Shown: piece by piece, positions 27,923-37,875 of the stretch | Position numbering within the stretch: the first letter of the stretch is position 1 | Layout of the letters: each line of letters begins with the position of its first letter | Origin: Deltaproteobacteria bacterium | Lineage (GTDB): Bacteria; Bdellovibrionota; JAJCYS01 | Length of the DNA: 43,682 nucleotides | Reading direction: 5' to 3' | Assembly: GCA_029262815.1 (NCBI GenBank) | Contig: JAJCYS010000052.1 | Span: 1 to 43,682, forward strand | Notes under the pieces: model-generated | The model's input: only the letters and a program-made list of their open reading frames with translations | Databases searched by the model: none | Told to the model about the DNA's origin: nothing | Made by a program: the position numbers and the translations under genes

Positions 27923-29140
27923 TTACGAATTAATTGCAATTTCTTTTAGCTGCTTTGCCGAGTCGAACTCCAAGTCATGTAGCTGGTGCAAGTATTCACT
28001 TAATGAATGTAACAAAGATACTTGTTTTTCAGCAGAGAGTGGAAACGTTTGGGTCATCTTTTTTTCTAACAGTGTGAGTTCATCATGCGTTTTTTGACAA
28101 TTTGAGCTCATGCCTTCATTGAGGAAATATGTTTCTTCGGTATGGAGCAAGTGTTTTGTTTTTTTGAAAGAGTCAACGGCGTCGGGCAGAAGAGCGTTAG
28201 CAAAACTTGACCATTGATTTCCCAATTTTATGTACGCTTGAGCGCTTTGCCCAAGTTCTTTTTGATTCAAAATCACAGAGGCTTCTTTAAGAAACGCAGC
28301 ATATAGGGGACGAAAAAAGGATCCACCGGTTGATGCTGTTTCGATGGAATTGTATATATCACGCAACCCTAAGTATAGAAGGCCTGGTTGTTGAAATATC
28401 GTCGGCCATCCTTTTTTGTGTTTAGGGTTGTTGATGAAATTTGCCCACTCTTTGAGTCCAGGTAAATGAAAACTTTTTAGCTTAGGTCGCTCAAAATCAG
28501 CCAAACATGCATTGAGTCCAGCTCGCACAGCTTGTTTGAGTAGTGTCTTGGTTAGCGGTTTGATTTTAGGCTCAACGGTCAGTGATCGGTTTTTTAAGGA
28601 ACAAACTCTATTTCGTGCCCACTGTAGATCTTCAATCGAAAGGATTATGGGTTTTTTGCTGCAGTCCGATAGTGTTGCCGTACCAGATTTATCATTTATG
28701 TCCGTCACGATAGTCGTGTACATACCACACGTGCCTTGCCAGAGATGAGGCGCAACCCGCATGGGTGTGCACCAAACAAGTGCCGGGCGATACTGATCAA
28801 GGGCTTGCGTAAGATGTGTGTGAGCTGTCTTAATACTCTTAGATTCTTTAACTTGAATGGCAATTCCAAGCCGTTTAAAAAAATCAGTATAATACGAGCC
28901 ATCAGTGGTGAAAACGCGATATCGTCCCACCGCTGAGACACCACTTCCTACCCCGTGCTTTATAATCGACGGGCAGAAGGAGTAGCCCGCTGCGATGCCA
29001 CCCGCAATACCAAAACAGAGCGCTTCAGAGAGCGGTTTGCCAGTGAAGGGATTCCGAATGCCTGCATGCGCAAGTAAATGTCGCATGGCAGAACTTTCCC
29101 AATGTTTTCCCCCATACCGTTTGAATGATAGATTCCCCAT
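27923..29140 (-). CDS. BtrH N-terminal / DUF4872 domain protein
   Basis: The 405-residue protein matches the family with a BtrH-like N-terminal cysteine-peptidase-fold domain and a C-terminal DUF4872 domain. It shows GGKHWESSAMRHLLAH at the start, PFTGKPLSEALCFGIAGGI, YRPALVWCTP, then LKEWANFINNPKHKKGWP and IETASTGGSFFRPLYAAFL. BtrH itself transfers an acyl-amino-acyl side chain from a carrier protein onto the antibiotic butirosin. The position after the first histidine is Trp14, where some members have cysteine; I recall other DUF4872 members with Trp too. No signal peptide. It lies directly upstream of two ATP-grasp ligase genes and 34 bp downstream of the YbjQ-like gene. Its acceptor is unknown. 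Confidence 0.8.
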   Translation of the reverse strand: MGNLSFKRYGGKHWESSAMRHLLAHAGIRNPFTGKPLSEALCFGIAGGIAAGYSFCPSIIKHGVGSGVSAVGRYRVFTTDGSYYTDFFKRLGIAIQVKESKSIKTAHTHLTQALDQYRPALVWCTPMRVAPHLWQGTCGMYTTIVTDINDKSGTATLSDCSKKPIILSIEDLQWARNRVCSLKNRSLTVEPKIKPLTKTLLKQAVRAGLNACLADFERPKLKSFHLPGLKEWANFINNPKHKKGWPTIFQQPGLLYLGLRDIYNSIETASTGGSFFRPLYAAFLKEASVILNQKELGQSAQAYIKLGNQWSSFANALLPDAVDSFKKTKHLLHTEETYFLNEGMSSNCQKTHDELTLLEKKMTQTFPLSAEKQVSLLHSLSEYLHQLHDLEFDSAKQLKEIAINS

Positions 29141-29174
29141 GGGGAATCACCCTAGATTAAAACATGAGAAAACG

Positions 29175-29786
29175 CTATAGGTTTGTTTCGGAATGTTGCT
29201 TCGTAGATGATTTGTTTCGGCGGGCCCTTGGGACGATGCGACAGCAGGTGCCCGTCGCACAGATCCAAACACTATCGGGGTAGAGTTGGCCCAAAGGTGT
29301 TACATTCACATGAATGCCAATAATGGCGTTGCCATCTTTGGCAACCGCCTGTTTCTTGAGCTCATGAACAGCTTCATCAAGGCCGTCTTGGATTGGCATG
29401 TCCTCAATGCGGGGGGATTGCCTTAGAACTGCAACATGAATAAGACCTAAATGTTGTGTAACACGATATCCCGGGGGCGCCGAAGCTAGGGTGGAAGTCG
29501 ATACTGAAGCGATAAATTCTTGAGCTATTTCATCAGATGGTTTTGTTGTGGGTGGCTGTTCAGCGCTGGGTGTAGCTACTGGCTCTTGCTCTGATGTAAT
29601 CTCATTTTCAATAGATGAGGGTTCAGTTTCGGAATCACCAGGAGTTTCATCCTGAAGGGAGACCAAATCATCTGAGTCAGTTTCATCAGTCGAGGGTTCT
29701 TCATCAGGCAAGTCAAGACCGCCTAAAAGATCGTCGTCCTGAGAAAAAGATTGATCCTCGGATTCATCGTCCTTGAGCCGATTCAT
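29175..29786 (-). CDS. YbjQ-like domain protein with acidic N-terminal extension
   Basis: The 203-residue protein has two parts. Residues 1 to about 92 are highly acidic and rich in Ser, Thr and Pro (DDDLLGGLDLPDEEPSTDET and similar), probably disordered. From about residue 93 the sequence resembles the YbjQ/UPF0145 fold: VSTSTLASAPPGYRVTQHLG, then LKKQAVAKDGNAIIGIHVN, and CATGTCCRI at the end. YbjQ proteins form small pentameric rings and were called heavy-metal binding; the role is unclear. It lies 21 bp downstream of secA and 34 bp upstream of the BtrH-like gene, so it is likely cotranscribed with both. Confidence 0.7.
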   Translation of the reverse strand: MNRLKDDESEDQSFSQDDDLLGGLDLPDEEPSTDETDSDDLVSLQDETPGDSETEPSSIENEITSEQEPVATPSAEQPPTTKPSDEIAQEFIASVSTSTLASAPPGYRVTQHLGLIHVAVLRQSPRIEDMPIQDGLDEAVHELKKQAVAKDGNAIIGIHVNVTPLGQLYPDSVWICATGTCCRIVPRARRNKSSTKQHSETNL

Positions 29787-29807
29787 TACACATCCTAAAT
29801 AAAATAC

Positions 29808-32315
29808 TTATGCATTGCCATGGCATTTCTTATATTTTAACCCACTTCCACAGGGGCACGGATCATTTCGTCCAACTTTTTTCTTATTGACGACGGGGGT
29901 CATTTTTCCGCCTTGTCCATTTTGTGATGCAACGGCAGTATGGGCTTCTAGATTTCGTTGTGCCTCTAAAGATTCCACTTCTTCTTTTTCTTTAATTTGT
30001 ACATAAAAACATTTCAGTACAACGTCTCGCTTGATGAGCTCAAGCATGTGTAAGAAGAAGTTATAACCCTCACGTTTGTACTCAACTAATGGATCCTTTT
30101 GAGCATACCCCCGTAGCCCAATACCTTCTTTTAAATGATCCATCGCGAGCAAATGCTCCTTCCAATGGTGATCACAACTTTGAAGCAGTATATAACGTTC
30201 AAAATCATTGAATACTGGGCCAAGGTCCGTTCGTTTTTTGATATAAAAATCAATCGAAGTTTGAATCAATTTATCTGACTCGGGTGGGAAAGAAACCTCT
30301 GGCGCTTTAAAGCCGAATTGGCTTTCCCAACTTTCTATAAAAGATTTACGAAGTCCTTGTGCTACTTCTTCGTCTCGTGACTCGGCAAGGGGTTGAATGA
30401 TTTCATTGACGATGTCTTCGATGTAACTTTCGATGAGAAGATTTAACGATTCGCCGGCCAAGATTTGTCGACGCAAGGCGTAAATGATATTCCGCTGCTG
30501 GTTCATGACATCATCATATTCCAGCAAGTGTTTTCGAATATCGAAGTTATGCCCCTCGACCTTCCGTTGTGCGCGTTCTATAGCACGAGATAAAAGTTTG
30601 TGTTCAAGGGCCTCATCCTCAGGCATATCACGGTAAATTTTCCAGTTTTTTAAATTGCCCGCGCCAAAAATTCGAAGAAGGTCATCGTCTAAAGAGAGAA
30701 AAAAACGACTGGATCCGCGATCCCCTTGTCGGCCGGAACGGCCTCTAAGCTGATTGTCGATTCGTCGACTCTCATGTCGCTCTGTGCCAATCACATGAAG
30801 TCCGCCCAGTCCTTTGACGCCGTCGCCAAGTACAATATCTGTACCCCGACCAGCCATGTTGGTTGAGATCGTTACGGCGCCACGCTGGCCGGCGTTTGTA
30901 ATGATTTCAGCCTCTGCGGCATGGTTTTTGGCATTCAAGATATGGTGAGGTACTTTATTTTTTTTCAACTCTTGGGCTACTAGTTCACTTTTTTCAACTG
31001 AAATTGTTCCGACAAGAACGGGCTGTCCCGTCTGATTGCACTCAGTGATCTCGCGAATTACGGCTTTGAGCTTTGCGTCTTCATTTTTATAAATTTGGTC
31101 TGGATGATCTTTTCGGATCATAGGTTTATGGGTCGGTACAACAACGACATCAAGATTATAAATCTTTTTAAATTCTACAGCCTCGGTATCGGCAGAACCA
31201 GTCATGCCGGATAACGTTTTGTACATTCGAAAGTAGTTTTGAAAGGTAATAGTAGCAAGAGTTTGGTTTTCTGATTCAATAGTTACACTTTCTTTAGCTT
31301 CAATGGCTTGGTGTAGACCGTCACTCCAACGTCGTCCTGGCGTTAAACGACCTGTAAACTCATCCACAATGATGACTTTTCCGTCTTTAACCACATAGTC
31401 GACGTCTTTTCTAAAAATAGCATATGCTTTTACACCGGCATTCACGTGGTGGAGGTACGTAAGGTTTCTTGGGTCATAAAGGTTTTCGATGCCGAGCCGC
31501 TTTTCAGCTTCGCCAATCCCTTCATCTGTAAGTTGGATAGATTTACTCTTCTCGTCTACTGTGTAATGGGCATCTTTTTTGAGTTTAGTAACAATGCGAT
31601 CGATTTTGTAATACAAATCCGTATCATCTTCAGCAGGACCAGAAATAATAAGTGGGGTTCGTGCTTCATCAATAAGGATGGAGTCAACCTCATCCACGAT
31701 ACAGAAATTGTGTTTCCGTTGGACAAAGTCTTCGAGTCGGAATTTCATGTTGTCGCGAAGATAATCAAACCCAAATTCATTGTTTGTTCCGTATGTAATA
31801 TCAGATTTGTAGGCTTTGGACCGACTCTCGTCGTCCAAGTCATGATACACAGACCCAACAGTCAGCCCAAGGAAAGCATAAATGGGTTTCATCCACTCGG
31901 CATCCCGTTTGGCGAGGTAATCGTTTACGGTGACAAGATGTGCCCCTTCGCCTGCTAAAGCATTCAGGTATAAGGGGAGAGTGGCAGCAAGGGTTTTTCC
32001 TTCACCAGTTCTCATCTCTGCAATGATGCCTTCATGGAGGAAAATGCCACCTACCAACTGAGCATCAAAGTGCCTCATCTTCAGTGTTCTGACGCTGGCT
32101 TCACGTGCAGCTGCAAATGCCTCAGGGAGTATTTGGTCGAGCGTGGCGCCCTTTTGAAGCTGCTCTTTGAAGATGTGGGTTTTGGCCGTGAGCTCAGTAT
32201 CACTTAGTGCTTGATACGATGGCTCTAAGTCGTTTATGCGTTGGATGGTAGGTTTGATTCGTTTGAGCTCTCTATCGTTTTTTGAGCCGAACAATTTTAG
32301 TAAAAAATTTGCCAT
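29808..32315 (-). CDS. secA: Preprotein translocase ATPase SecA
   Basis: SecA drives protein export through SecYEG. The 835-residue protein has Walker A MRTGEGKT (residues 101-108) and the [20 protein letters not shown] block. Also present are the preprotein cross-linking domain, the second motor half with [10 protein letters not shown] and [11 protein letters not shown], and the C-terminal SecB/lipid-binding zinc motif with three cysteines and one histidine ([14 protein letters not shown]). Start at 32315: AGGAG lies 5 bases upstream and the product begins [10 protein letters not shown] as in relatives; the frame continues to 32333. It heads the minus-strand run that includes the YbjQ-like and BtrH-like genes and is divergent from an ABC exporter operon. 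Confidence 0.97.
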   Translation of the reverse strand: MANFLLKLFGSKNDRELKRIKPTIQRINDLEPSYQALSDTELTAKTHIFKEQLQKGATLDQILPEAFAAAREASVRTLKMRHFDAQLVGGIFLHEGIIAEMRTGEGKTLAATLPLYLNALAGEGAHLVTVNDYLAKRDAEWMKPIYAFLGLTVGSVYHDLDDESRSKAYKSDITYGTNNEFGFDYLRDNMKFRLEDFVQRKHNFCIVDEVDSILIDEARTPLIISGPAEDDTDLYYKIDRIVTKLKKDAHYTVDEKSKSIQLTDEGIGEAEKRLGIENLYDPRNLTYLHHVNAGVKAYAIFRKDVDYVVKDGKVIIVDEFTGRLTPGRRWSDGLHQAIEAKESVTIESENQTLATITFQNYFRMYKTLSGMTGSADTEAVEFKKIYNLDVVVVPTHKPMIRKDHPDQIYKNEDAKLKAVIREITECNQTGQPVLVGTISVEKSELVAQELKKNKVPHHILNAKNHAAEAEIITNAGQRGAVTISTNMAGRGTDIVLGDGVKGLGGLHVIGTERHESRRIDNQLRGRSGRQGDRGSSRFFLSLDDDLLRIFGAGNLKNWKIYRDMPEDEALEHKLLSRAIERAQRKVEGHNFDIRKHLLEYDDVMNQQRNIIYALRRQILAGESLNLLIESYIEDIVNEIIQPLAESRDEEVAQGLRKSFIESWESQFGFKAPEVSFPPESDKLIQTSIDFYIKKRTDLGPVFNDFERYILLQSCDHHWKEHLLAMDHLKEGIGLRGYAQKDPLVEYKREGYNFFLHMLELIKRDVVLKCFYVQIKEKEEVESLEAQRNLEAHTAVASQNGQGGKMTPVVNKKKVGRNDPCPCGSGLKYKKCHGNA

Positions 32316-32507
32316 AGATACTCCTGTTAACATTGTTTAGAAAAAAACTATACTATTCAATAGGTAAAACCACTTTTCTCGAAACAGCCTCGAGGTATCG
32401 TAAGTGTGGCCATTTGACATAAGCCACATCTATAGGCAAGATTACTCCTTATTGGGGTATAGCCTCAAGAAGTGATAAGATAGGGGCTGATTTGGAGGTT
32501 ATGACAC

Positions 32508-33455
32508 ATGATTGAGCTTGAACACGTGTATAAACGATTCGGGGAACGTTTTGCAGTAAAAGACGTGACCTTAAAAGTACCGACGGGTCAGGTTGTGGGG
32601 TTTTTAGGACCCAATGGTGCGGGTAAAAGTACCACAATGAAAATGATTACTGGGCTCATCTCACCCACAGAAGGCCAAATTCGTGTTTGTGGGCGAGATA
32701 TCTTTGATTATCCGATGGAAACCAAAGAGGTTGTAGGGTTTTTGCCTGAGACACCACCGCTCTATTTAGACATGTTGGTGACGGACTATCTAAAATTTGT
32801 CGGAGAGATTAGAGGGGTGAGTGCTAAAACATTGAGAAGTCGAGTGGACCATGTGATTAGCCACTGTCAACTTGATGAAGTGAGGCATCGTCTTATTGGT
32901 AATTTGTCTAAAGGGTACAAGCAGAGAGTCGGGATTGCGCAAGCTCTTATTCATGATCCACAGGTCATTGTTCTTGATGAACCTACGATCGGATTGGATC
33001 CAGCACAAATTTTGGAGATTCGACAGCTGATGCGGTCATTCTCTAAAGTTAGAACGGTGATTCTGAGCACACACATCATGCAAGAAGTTACGGCAGTATG
33101 TGACCGTGTGGTCATCATTAATGAAGGACAGATTGTTGCAGATCGGCTTTTAGGGCAGACGCAAGAGCATGCTGATTCTAAGGATTTTATGTTAGATGTC
33201 GTAAATTGGGACAAGGATCCAGTGTCGCTGGTGAAAGGGCTGTCAATGGTGACTCAAGTTTTTCGTCGAGACCCTGCAGGCACAGAGTTGTTCGTAAAGC
33301 TGAATGGTGCAATGACGGATATATATCCGTTGGTTGAGGCTTGCAAAGAACGGGGTGTGATTGTACGGAGTGTGCGACCTACATCGTTAAATATTGAAGA
33401 TTTTTATCTGTCCGTTATTTCGGGCCAAGAGCATGCTAAGGAGATGGTGCAATGA
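32508..33455 (+). CDS. ABC transporter ATP-binding protein (GldA-like)
   Basis: The 315-residue ATPase has Walker A GPNGAGKST (34-42), a Q-loop region, signature LSKGYKQR (about 133-140), Walker B VIVLDEPTIGLDP and the H-loop histidine in STHIMQE. A 90-residue C-terminal extension is typical of ABC-2 exporters such as GldA, NatA or NosF. It is the first gene of a three-gene set with the permease (4-bp overlap at 33452-33455) and a GldG-like auxiliary protein. Substrate unknown; similarity to gliding genes does not by itself imply gliding. Confidence 0.93.
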   Translation: MIELEHVYKRFGERFAVKDVTLKVPTGQVVGFLGPNGAGKSTTMKMITGLISPTEGQIRVCGRDIFDYPMETKEVVGFLPETPPLYLDMLVTDYLKFVGEIRGVSAKTLRSRVDHVISHCQLDEVRHRLIGNLSKGYKQRVGIAQALIHDPQVIVLDEPTIGLDPAQILEIRQLMRSFSKVRTVILSTHIMQEVTAVCDRVVIINEGQIVADRLLGQTQEHADSKDFMLDVVNWDKDPVSLVKGLSMVTQVFRRDPAGTELFVKLNGAMTDIYPLVEACKERGVIVRSVRPTSLNIEDFYLSVISGQEHAKEMVQ

Positions 33456-34222
33456 GAAAGTTACTTGCAATCTCTCGTAAAGAATTGAATGTATTTTTTC
33501 ACTCACCCATTCCTTATATTTCAATTGGAATTTTTGGGCTTATCATTGGATATATTTTCAATGCCTTTTTGGCAAAGTACCTTATAGTTCAAAGGCAGCA
33601 GATGATGTTTGGGGGTGCAATGGGCGGTGGCGGTTTAAGCATTCACGTGCTTTTACAAGCTACGTTCCAAAACATTCACTTTTTTCTAATGTTGACGATT
33701 CCCTTTTTGACGATGCGGTCTATTGCGGAAGAGCGAGCAAATCAAACAGCTGCACTGTTGTTTACGGTACCGTTACGAGTCTCACAGATATTGGGAGGTA
33801 AATTCCTATCTTTAATGGCTGTGATGCTTCTATACATTGCTTACACAGCGTTTGTGCCGATATTTTGTTTTGTGTACAGTACGCCTGACCTCAGCATGGT
33901 GCTGTATAGCTATGTGGGGTTAATTTGTCTTGCGATGGCTTATGTTTCGTTGGGAATTTTTTGTAGTACATTGACGAAAAATCAAATGCTTGCAGGTGTT
34001 TTGGCCTTTGTATTCTGCATTTCCTTTTTCTTGTTCGGTGTATTGACACGGGATTCGACACATATCGTGGCTCAAGTATTCAACTATTTATCTGTCACAG
34101 GTCATGTCCAGAATTTCTTCAAAGGGGTATTTAGTTTGAAGGATGTAATGTATTTTGTGTCTTTTTCTTTCTTTTGGTTATTTTTGTCTCATCAGATGCT
34201 TGAGGGACAGGGGTGGAGGTAG
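33452..34222 (+). CDS. ABC-2 transporter permease (GldF-like)
   Basis: The 256-residue protein has about six membrane segments. The N-terminus MRKLLAISRKELNVFFHSPIPY and the TIPFLTMRSIAEERANQTAALLFTVPL region are typical of ABC-2 permeases that pair with GldA-type ATPases. It overlaps the ATPase gene by 4 bp and is followed 3 bp later by the GldG-like gene, so the three are one operon. Confidence 0.9.
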   Translation: MRKLLAISRKELNVFFHSPIPYISIGIFGLIIGYIFNAFLAKYLIVQRQQMMFGGAMGGGGLSIHVLLQATFQNIHFFLMLTIPFLTMRSIAEERANQTAALLFTVPLRVSQILGGKFLSLMAVMLLYIAYTAFVPIFCFVYSTPDLSMVLYSYVGLICLAMAYVSLGIFCSTLTKNQMLAGVLAFVFCISFFLFGVLTRDSTHIVAQVFNYLSVTGHVQNFFKGVFSLKDVMYFVSFSFFWLFLSHQMLEGQGWR

Positions 34223-34225
34223 TTT

Positions 34226-35809
34226 ATGTCTACAACAGCACGAGAAATTGAAGCGAATATGACACGGAAGATGACCTTAGTTTCAAAGATATTTTTAGCT
34301 TTGGCGGGGTTCGGTCTTCTAGCTGCAGCTCTATCGATCTTTTTTATCCCCAATTATGCTAAATGGGCATTGGGGTTTATGGCTGGTACAGCAGTGTTTT
34401 TTTTGTTGTGGATCACAACAGCTTTTCCCCAGGTTAAATCTTATGTGGGACGTCGTTCTACAAAATTAGGGATGAACACGATCGTGATGGCACTTGTGGT
34501 GACTGGCGTCATTATCGGTTTGAACTATGTGATTTCACAAAATGAGGTGGAAGTCGACTTTACCAAAAACAAGTTGTATAGTTTTTCGGAACAAACCGCG
34601 AAGGTCCTTAAAGGGTTGACGAATAAGGTGAAGGTAACGACATTTTTGCCTAATGAAGCTAGGCCAAAAGTGGGGGCTACCCTAAAACGGTATCAAGTTT
34701 TAAGTGGACAGAAAATTGAGGTTCGACATGTGGATTTGTTTTCTGAGCCTGAAGTTGTGCGTTCCTTCAACGCAGCGAATGAGAAAAATCTGGTAGTCTT
34801 TGAATCTATGACCCGTGAGTCAAGAATCCAACTGAAGGGTAGTAACTTAGAGGAACAGCTAACCAATGCGATTATTCGGGTGACAAAAGATGGAACTCAA
34901 AATATTTGTTTTTTAACCGGCCATGGGGAGTTAGATATAGATAGTTCTGAAAAACGCGGACTTTCTTTATATAAAGAAAAACTCAAAGGGTACCGGTACG
35001 AAAGCAAAAAGGTTAGTTTGTTAGAGCAAGAAAAAGTGCCGACTGATTGTGCGGCGCTGCTCATTGTAGGTCCACAAAAAGCATTGTTCCCATCTGAGGT
35101 GGCGGCGCTTGTGTCTTTTATTGAAGAGGGCGGGAAAACCGCATTTTTTCTCGATCCGTATATTGATGTGTCTTGGGCAAATCTAGTGAAATCTTGGGGT
35201 GCGAACGCACATGACATGGTTGTAGCGGATGTTAATCCCGTTGCTCAGATGATGGGTGGGAGTCCTGTGCTTCCGATTATAACGGGATTTGATCAAACGG
35301 TGCCTTTTCTAAAGAAATTTAAAACGCCCATAGGATTACGATTTGCAAGGCCTGTGACTGCGGCTGATGTGATCAAAGAAGGGATTCAGGTTAAACCTCT
35401 GGCGACGACGAGCGAGAGAAGTTTTGGGGAGACGTCTGATTTACGCAAAACGAAGCGTTTGGAATTTACGCAAGGCAAAGATATGCAAGGGCCCCTTTCA
35501 GTGGGTGTACATATCACAGGAAAATCTGAAAAAGACAAGCCGTTGGATATAGTTGTTGTGGGTGATTCTGATTTTGTTTCCAATGAGTTTGCGCGGTTTG
35601 TGGGCAACTTAGATTTTAGTTTGAATATGGTGTCTTATTTTGTGAAGGATGATGATTTGATTTCGATTCGTCCTAAAGAAGCTGCCACCAAACCATTGGC
35701 TGTGACGAATCAGGATCAACGGGTTACATTTGGGTTGACCATGGTTCTGTTTCCGTTTTTGTTCTTTTTCTTTGCAGGTACGGTGTATTTGAGAAGACGC
35801 AGCCGCTAA
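34226..35809 (+). CDS. GldG-like ABC transporter auxiliary protein
   Basis: The 527-residue protein has three N-terminal membrane segments (about 19-41, 46-66 and 84-105) and one at the C-terminus (about 500-522) before the RRRSR end. The large outer domain between them starts VDFTKNKLYSFSEQTAKVLKGL and contains FLTGHGELDI and FLDPYIDV, the pattern of the GldG/ABC_transp_aux family. This domain family is thought to sit on the periplasmic side beside the permease. It completes the exporter operon. No further gldH-type genes follow. Confidence 0.87.
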   Translation: MSTTAREIEANMTRKMTLVSKIFLALAGFGLLAAALSIFFIPNYAKWALGFMAGTAVFFLLWITTAFPQVKSYVGRRSTKLGMNTIVMALVVTGVIIGLNYVISQNEVEVDFTKNKLYSFSEQTAKVLKGLTNKVKVTTFLPNEARPKVGATLKRYQVLSGQKIEVRHVDLFSEPEVVRSFNAANEKNLVVFESMTRESRIQLKGSNLEEQLTNAIIRVTKDGTQNICFLTGHGELDIDSSEKRGLSLYKEKLKGYRYESKKVSLLEQEKVPTDCAALLIVGPQKALFPSEVAALVSFIEEGGKTAFFLDPYIDVSWANLVKSWGANAHDMVVADVNPVAQMMGGSPVLPIITGFDQTVPFLKKFKTPIGLRFARPVTAADVIKEGIQVKPLATTSERSFGETSDLRKTKRLEFTQGKDMQGPLSVGVHITGKSEKDKPLDIVVVGDSDFVSNEFARFVGNLDFSLNMVSYFVKDDDLISIRPKEAATKPLAVTNQDQRVTFGLTMVLFPFLFFFFAGTVYLRRRSR

Positions 35810-35830
35810 CGGTCTCTTTTTTGTTAAGGA

Positions 35831-35900
35831 AAGGATTGCTTTCGTCAGCTCGCCCCACCCCCGTGGGGTCGTAATGCGAGTGAGCTGAAGCAATCTCCTT
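35831..35900. repeat. Palindromic repeat related to ATTGCGAG/GAAGCAATCT units
   Basis: Outer arms AAGGATTGCTT (35831-35841) and AAGCAATCTCCTT (35888-35900) enclose a hairpin CCCCAC/GTGGGG (35853-35868), followed by AATGCGAGTGAGC. It shares the GCGAG and AAGCAATCT words with the repeats at 10876 and 24911. Here it follows the exporter operon and precedes a same-strand gene. The rest of 35810-36040 shows nothing further except the GGAGG before the next gene. Confidence 0.55.
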
Positions 35901-36040
35901 GTCATCCCTTCCCCTGCCTTCCCAATCCCCTTTTCTTCGTGTAGGATGTTTTGAAAGCACGGCAGAGGAAAAAAATACCTAAAGCAAAATAGTGTATTTG
36001 CCGATACGCCTCTGTTGTGGGTCCAATTTGGAGGATGGGT

Positions 36041-37852
36041 ATGAAACTTTATATAAAACATTCAGGCTACGTATCTTTGGCGTTTTTAATTTTTATGTTG
36101 ATGGGATGCTCGGGTGCGGGGGATAAATTAAAGAAAGGACTCGTCAACACTTCGTCTGGGTTATACGTGTGTTCAAAAGAAATATTGTCTTGCCCGTTTC
36201 CGTTGGTCCATATTAGAGGTCAGGGTCAACGCAGAGGGATAGCTGTTTTGCTCGCATACAGAAGGATTATTTCTGATATCGAATTTAACACAGTTGGCGA
36301 CGGAGCAGATGCTCATGTAGTGGCAGAGTATCCAACTCAAGGGGAAGGTGATACATACGCCCATCGTCATATAACAGGCGTATCAGCAGTGCATCAAAAA
36401 TCTGAACGGGTACTTGAATTAAGCTTTGAGATAGAAGATATTGTCACAAATAAAATCAAAAAATATTCACACACATACTATAAAGTACCCGAACGAAAAT
36501 TCATGAGAACGGCTAACAAAGTACATCACCTATTTGTGAAGACTTATCCTCCAAAGCCAAGCAAGACAAAAGGGTTTCAAACCAAAGGTGACAATAAGCG
36601 TGGTTTGAACATTTTTATTAAACGTGCAACGGGCAAAGTGTTCAAAGCTGAAGTATATTCGGGGTCTTTTGGACCCGAGTTTGATCCCATAGACCTGAAG
36701 TATACCTTTAGCAATCGAACTTATACCTCAATTAATGAAGATAAGATTAAGGCAATTGTCCGTCTTAATCTAAGTAATTTAATTGGACAGAGAAAAGTAA
36801 AATTCGCCGATTACGATGAAACAGATTGGGACAAGATTCTTAGTGATAAGGATGCCATAGAGGATTTCTCGTCTAAGGACTTGACTTCATTGAAACAGAA
36901 AATTGAGACAGCCTTGGACAAGGGTTTGGTTGAAAAACTGGTCCAACTGTATACGAAATTTTTCCACGATATACTTTCGAATACATTTCATGTGGTTCAT
37001 AGTGACAGCGCAGAAAAAGACGAATTTGTAAAAGATGCGTTTAAATTTTATAAACAAGATGAAAAACTTAAAGATATGACTATTTTGCTTGGTTATTTGA
37101 GTCAGACCAATTTGGCTGAAAACAAACTGACGGCCGGCGTTTTTGTCGCACCCAATACAGCAGGCATAAAACTTTTAGATACGCCTAAGGTTAGAGTTAC
37201 CTCCAAAGGGAAGGTTGTTGAAATTACTGCCATATTGAAAGACGTAACGGGGCTTAGTTTTCTTATGAAAGCTGTGTCTCAAAAAATATTGAAAACACCT
37301 TATTTTCTTTTTGTCGGTCATCACAATGTTTTAGTGGATCCTGCCAAAAGACGTTTGGGTGCACAGATTTTGGTTCATGAGCTGAAACATTATTTAGACT
37401 ATGTCGAAGACAAGAGTCGGTTTTCACAGGCCAAAAGAAAAGAAGAGTTGAAAGGGCTTCAGCCGAAGCCCCAATTGATTGTAAAAGTATTGAAGGGGTA
37501 TGAAAAATCTCTAGAATTCAAACAAAATACTGAAGTGACATTCGAATTGAATAGATTAAAGGATGGAAATCAATCCCTACAGGAAATTGAAAATGACTAC
37601 AAGGGCAAATTCAAAGCACTATTCGTAAAAATGCACACATACCTCAATTCAAGTGTTGAGAAAGATGCTTTTAGAGAACAAATTCGATATTTAAAAAGAA
37701 GCAAAGGAATGTCCTTAGAAGAGGTATTTGAAGATTTTAAATTACTTCAGGGGCAAGACTCGGTCTATTACGAAGAGCTTAAGAAAGCACTCGTAGTCGG
37801 GCTCGCGCCATTCTTTAAGGACTATATTAAAGCGCTATATAATGCAGTTTAA
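36041..37852 (+). CDS. Lipoprotein with HExxH motif, putative metallopeptidase
   Basis: I do not recognise the family. The 603-residue protein begins with a lipoprotein signal peptide ending in LMGC (Cys20). Its long middle region is hydrophilic and lysine-rich. Near residue 446 it has LVHELKHYLDYVED, an HExxH zinc-binding motif in the hydrophobic setting expected of a zincin (His446, Glu447, His450). A possible third ligand is a glutamate in the later TEVTFELNR segment, but I cannot confirm it. The ATG at 36041 is chosen because GGAGG ends 6 bases upstream; the frame is open back to a GTG at 36017. It follows the ABC exporter operon on the same strand and is convergent with the PBP gene, 23 bp apart. 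Confidence 0.6.
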   Translation: MKLYIKHSGYVSLAFLIFMLMGCSGAGDKLKKGLVNTSSGLYVCSKEILSCPFPLVHIRGQGQRRGIAVLLAYRRIISDIEFNTVGDGADAHVVAEYPTQGEGDTYAHRHITGVSAVHQKSERVLELSFEIEDIVTNKIKKYSHTYYKVPERKFMRTANKVHHLFVKTYPPKPSKTKGFQTKGDNKRGLNIFIKRATGKVFKAEVYSGSFGPEFDPIDLKYTFSNRTYTSINEDKIKAIVRLNLSNLIGQRKVKFADYDETDWDKILSDKDAIEDFSSKDLTSLKQKIETALDKGLVEKLVQLYTKFFHDILSNTFHVVHSDSAEKDEFVKDAFKFYKQDEKLKDMTILLGYLSQTNLAENKLTAGVFVAPNTAGIKLLDTPKVRVTSKGKVVEITAILKDVTGLSFLMKAVSQKILKTPYFLFVGHHNVLVDPAKRRLGAQILVHELKHYLDYVEDKSRFSQAKRKEELKGLQPKPQLIVKVLKGYEKSLEFKQNTEVTFELNRLKDGNQSLQEIENDYKGKFKALFVKMHTYLNSSVEKDAFREQIRYLKRSKGMSLEEVFEDFKLLQGQDSVYYEELKKALVVGLAPFFKDYIKALYNAV

Positions 37853-37875
37853 ATTGTATCACCCCCATAGGGTCG

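Noticed and set aside
32508..35809. Evidence for a complete gliding-motility apparatus
   Set aside because: Only the GldA/GldF/GldG-like exporter is present; this trio is widespread in non-gliding bacteria and no other gld genes are here.
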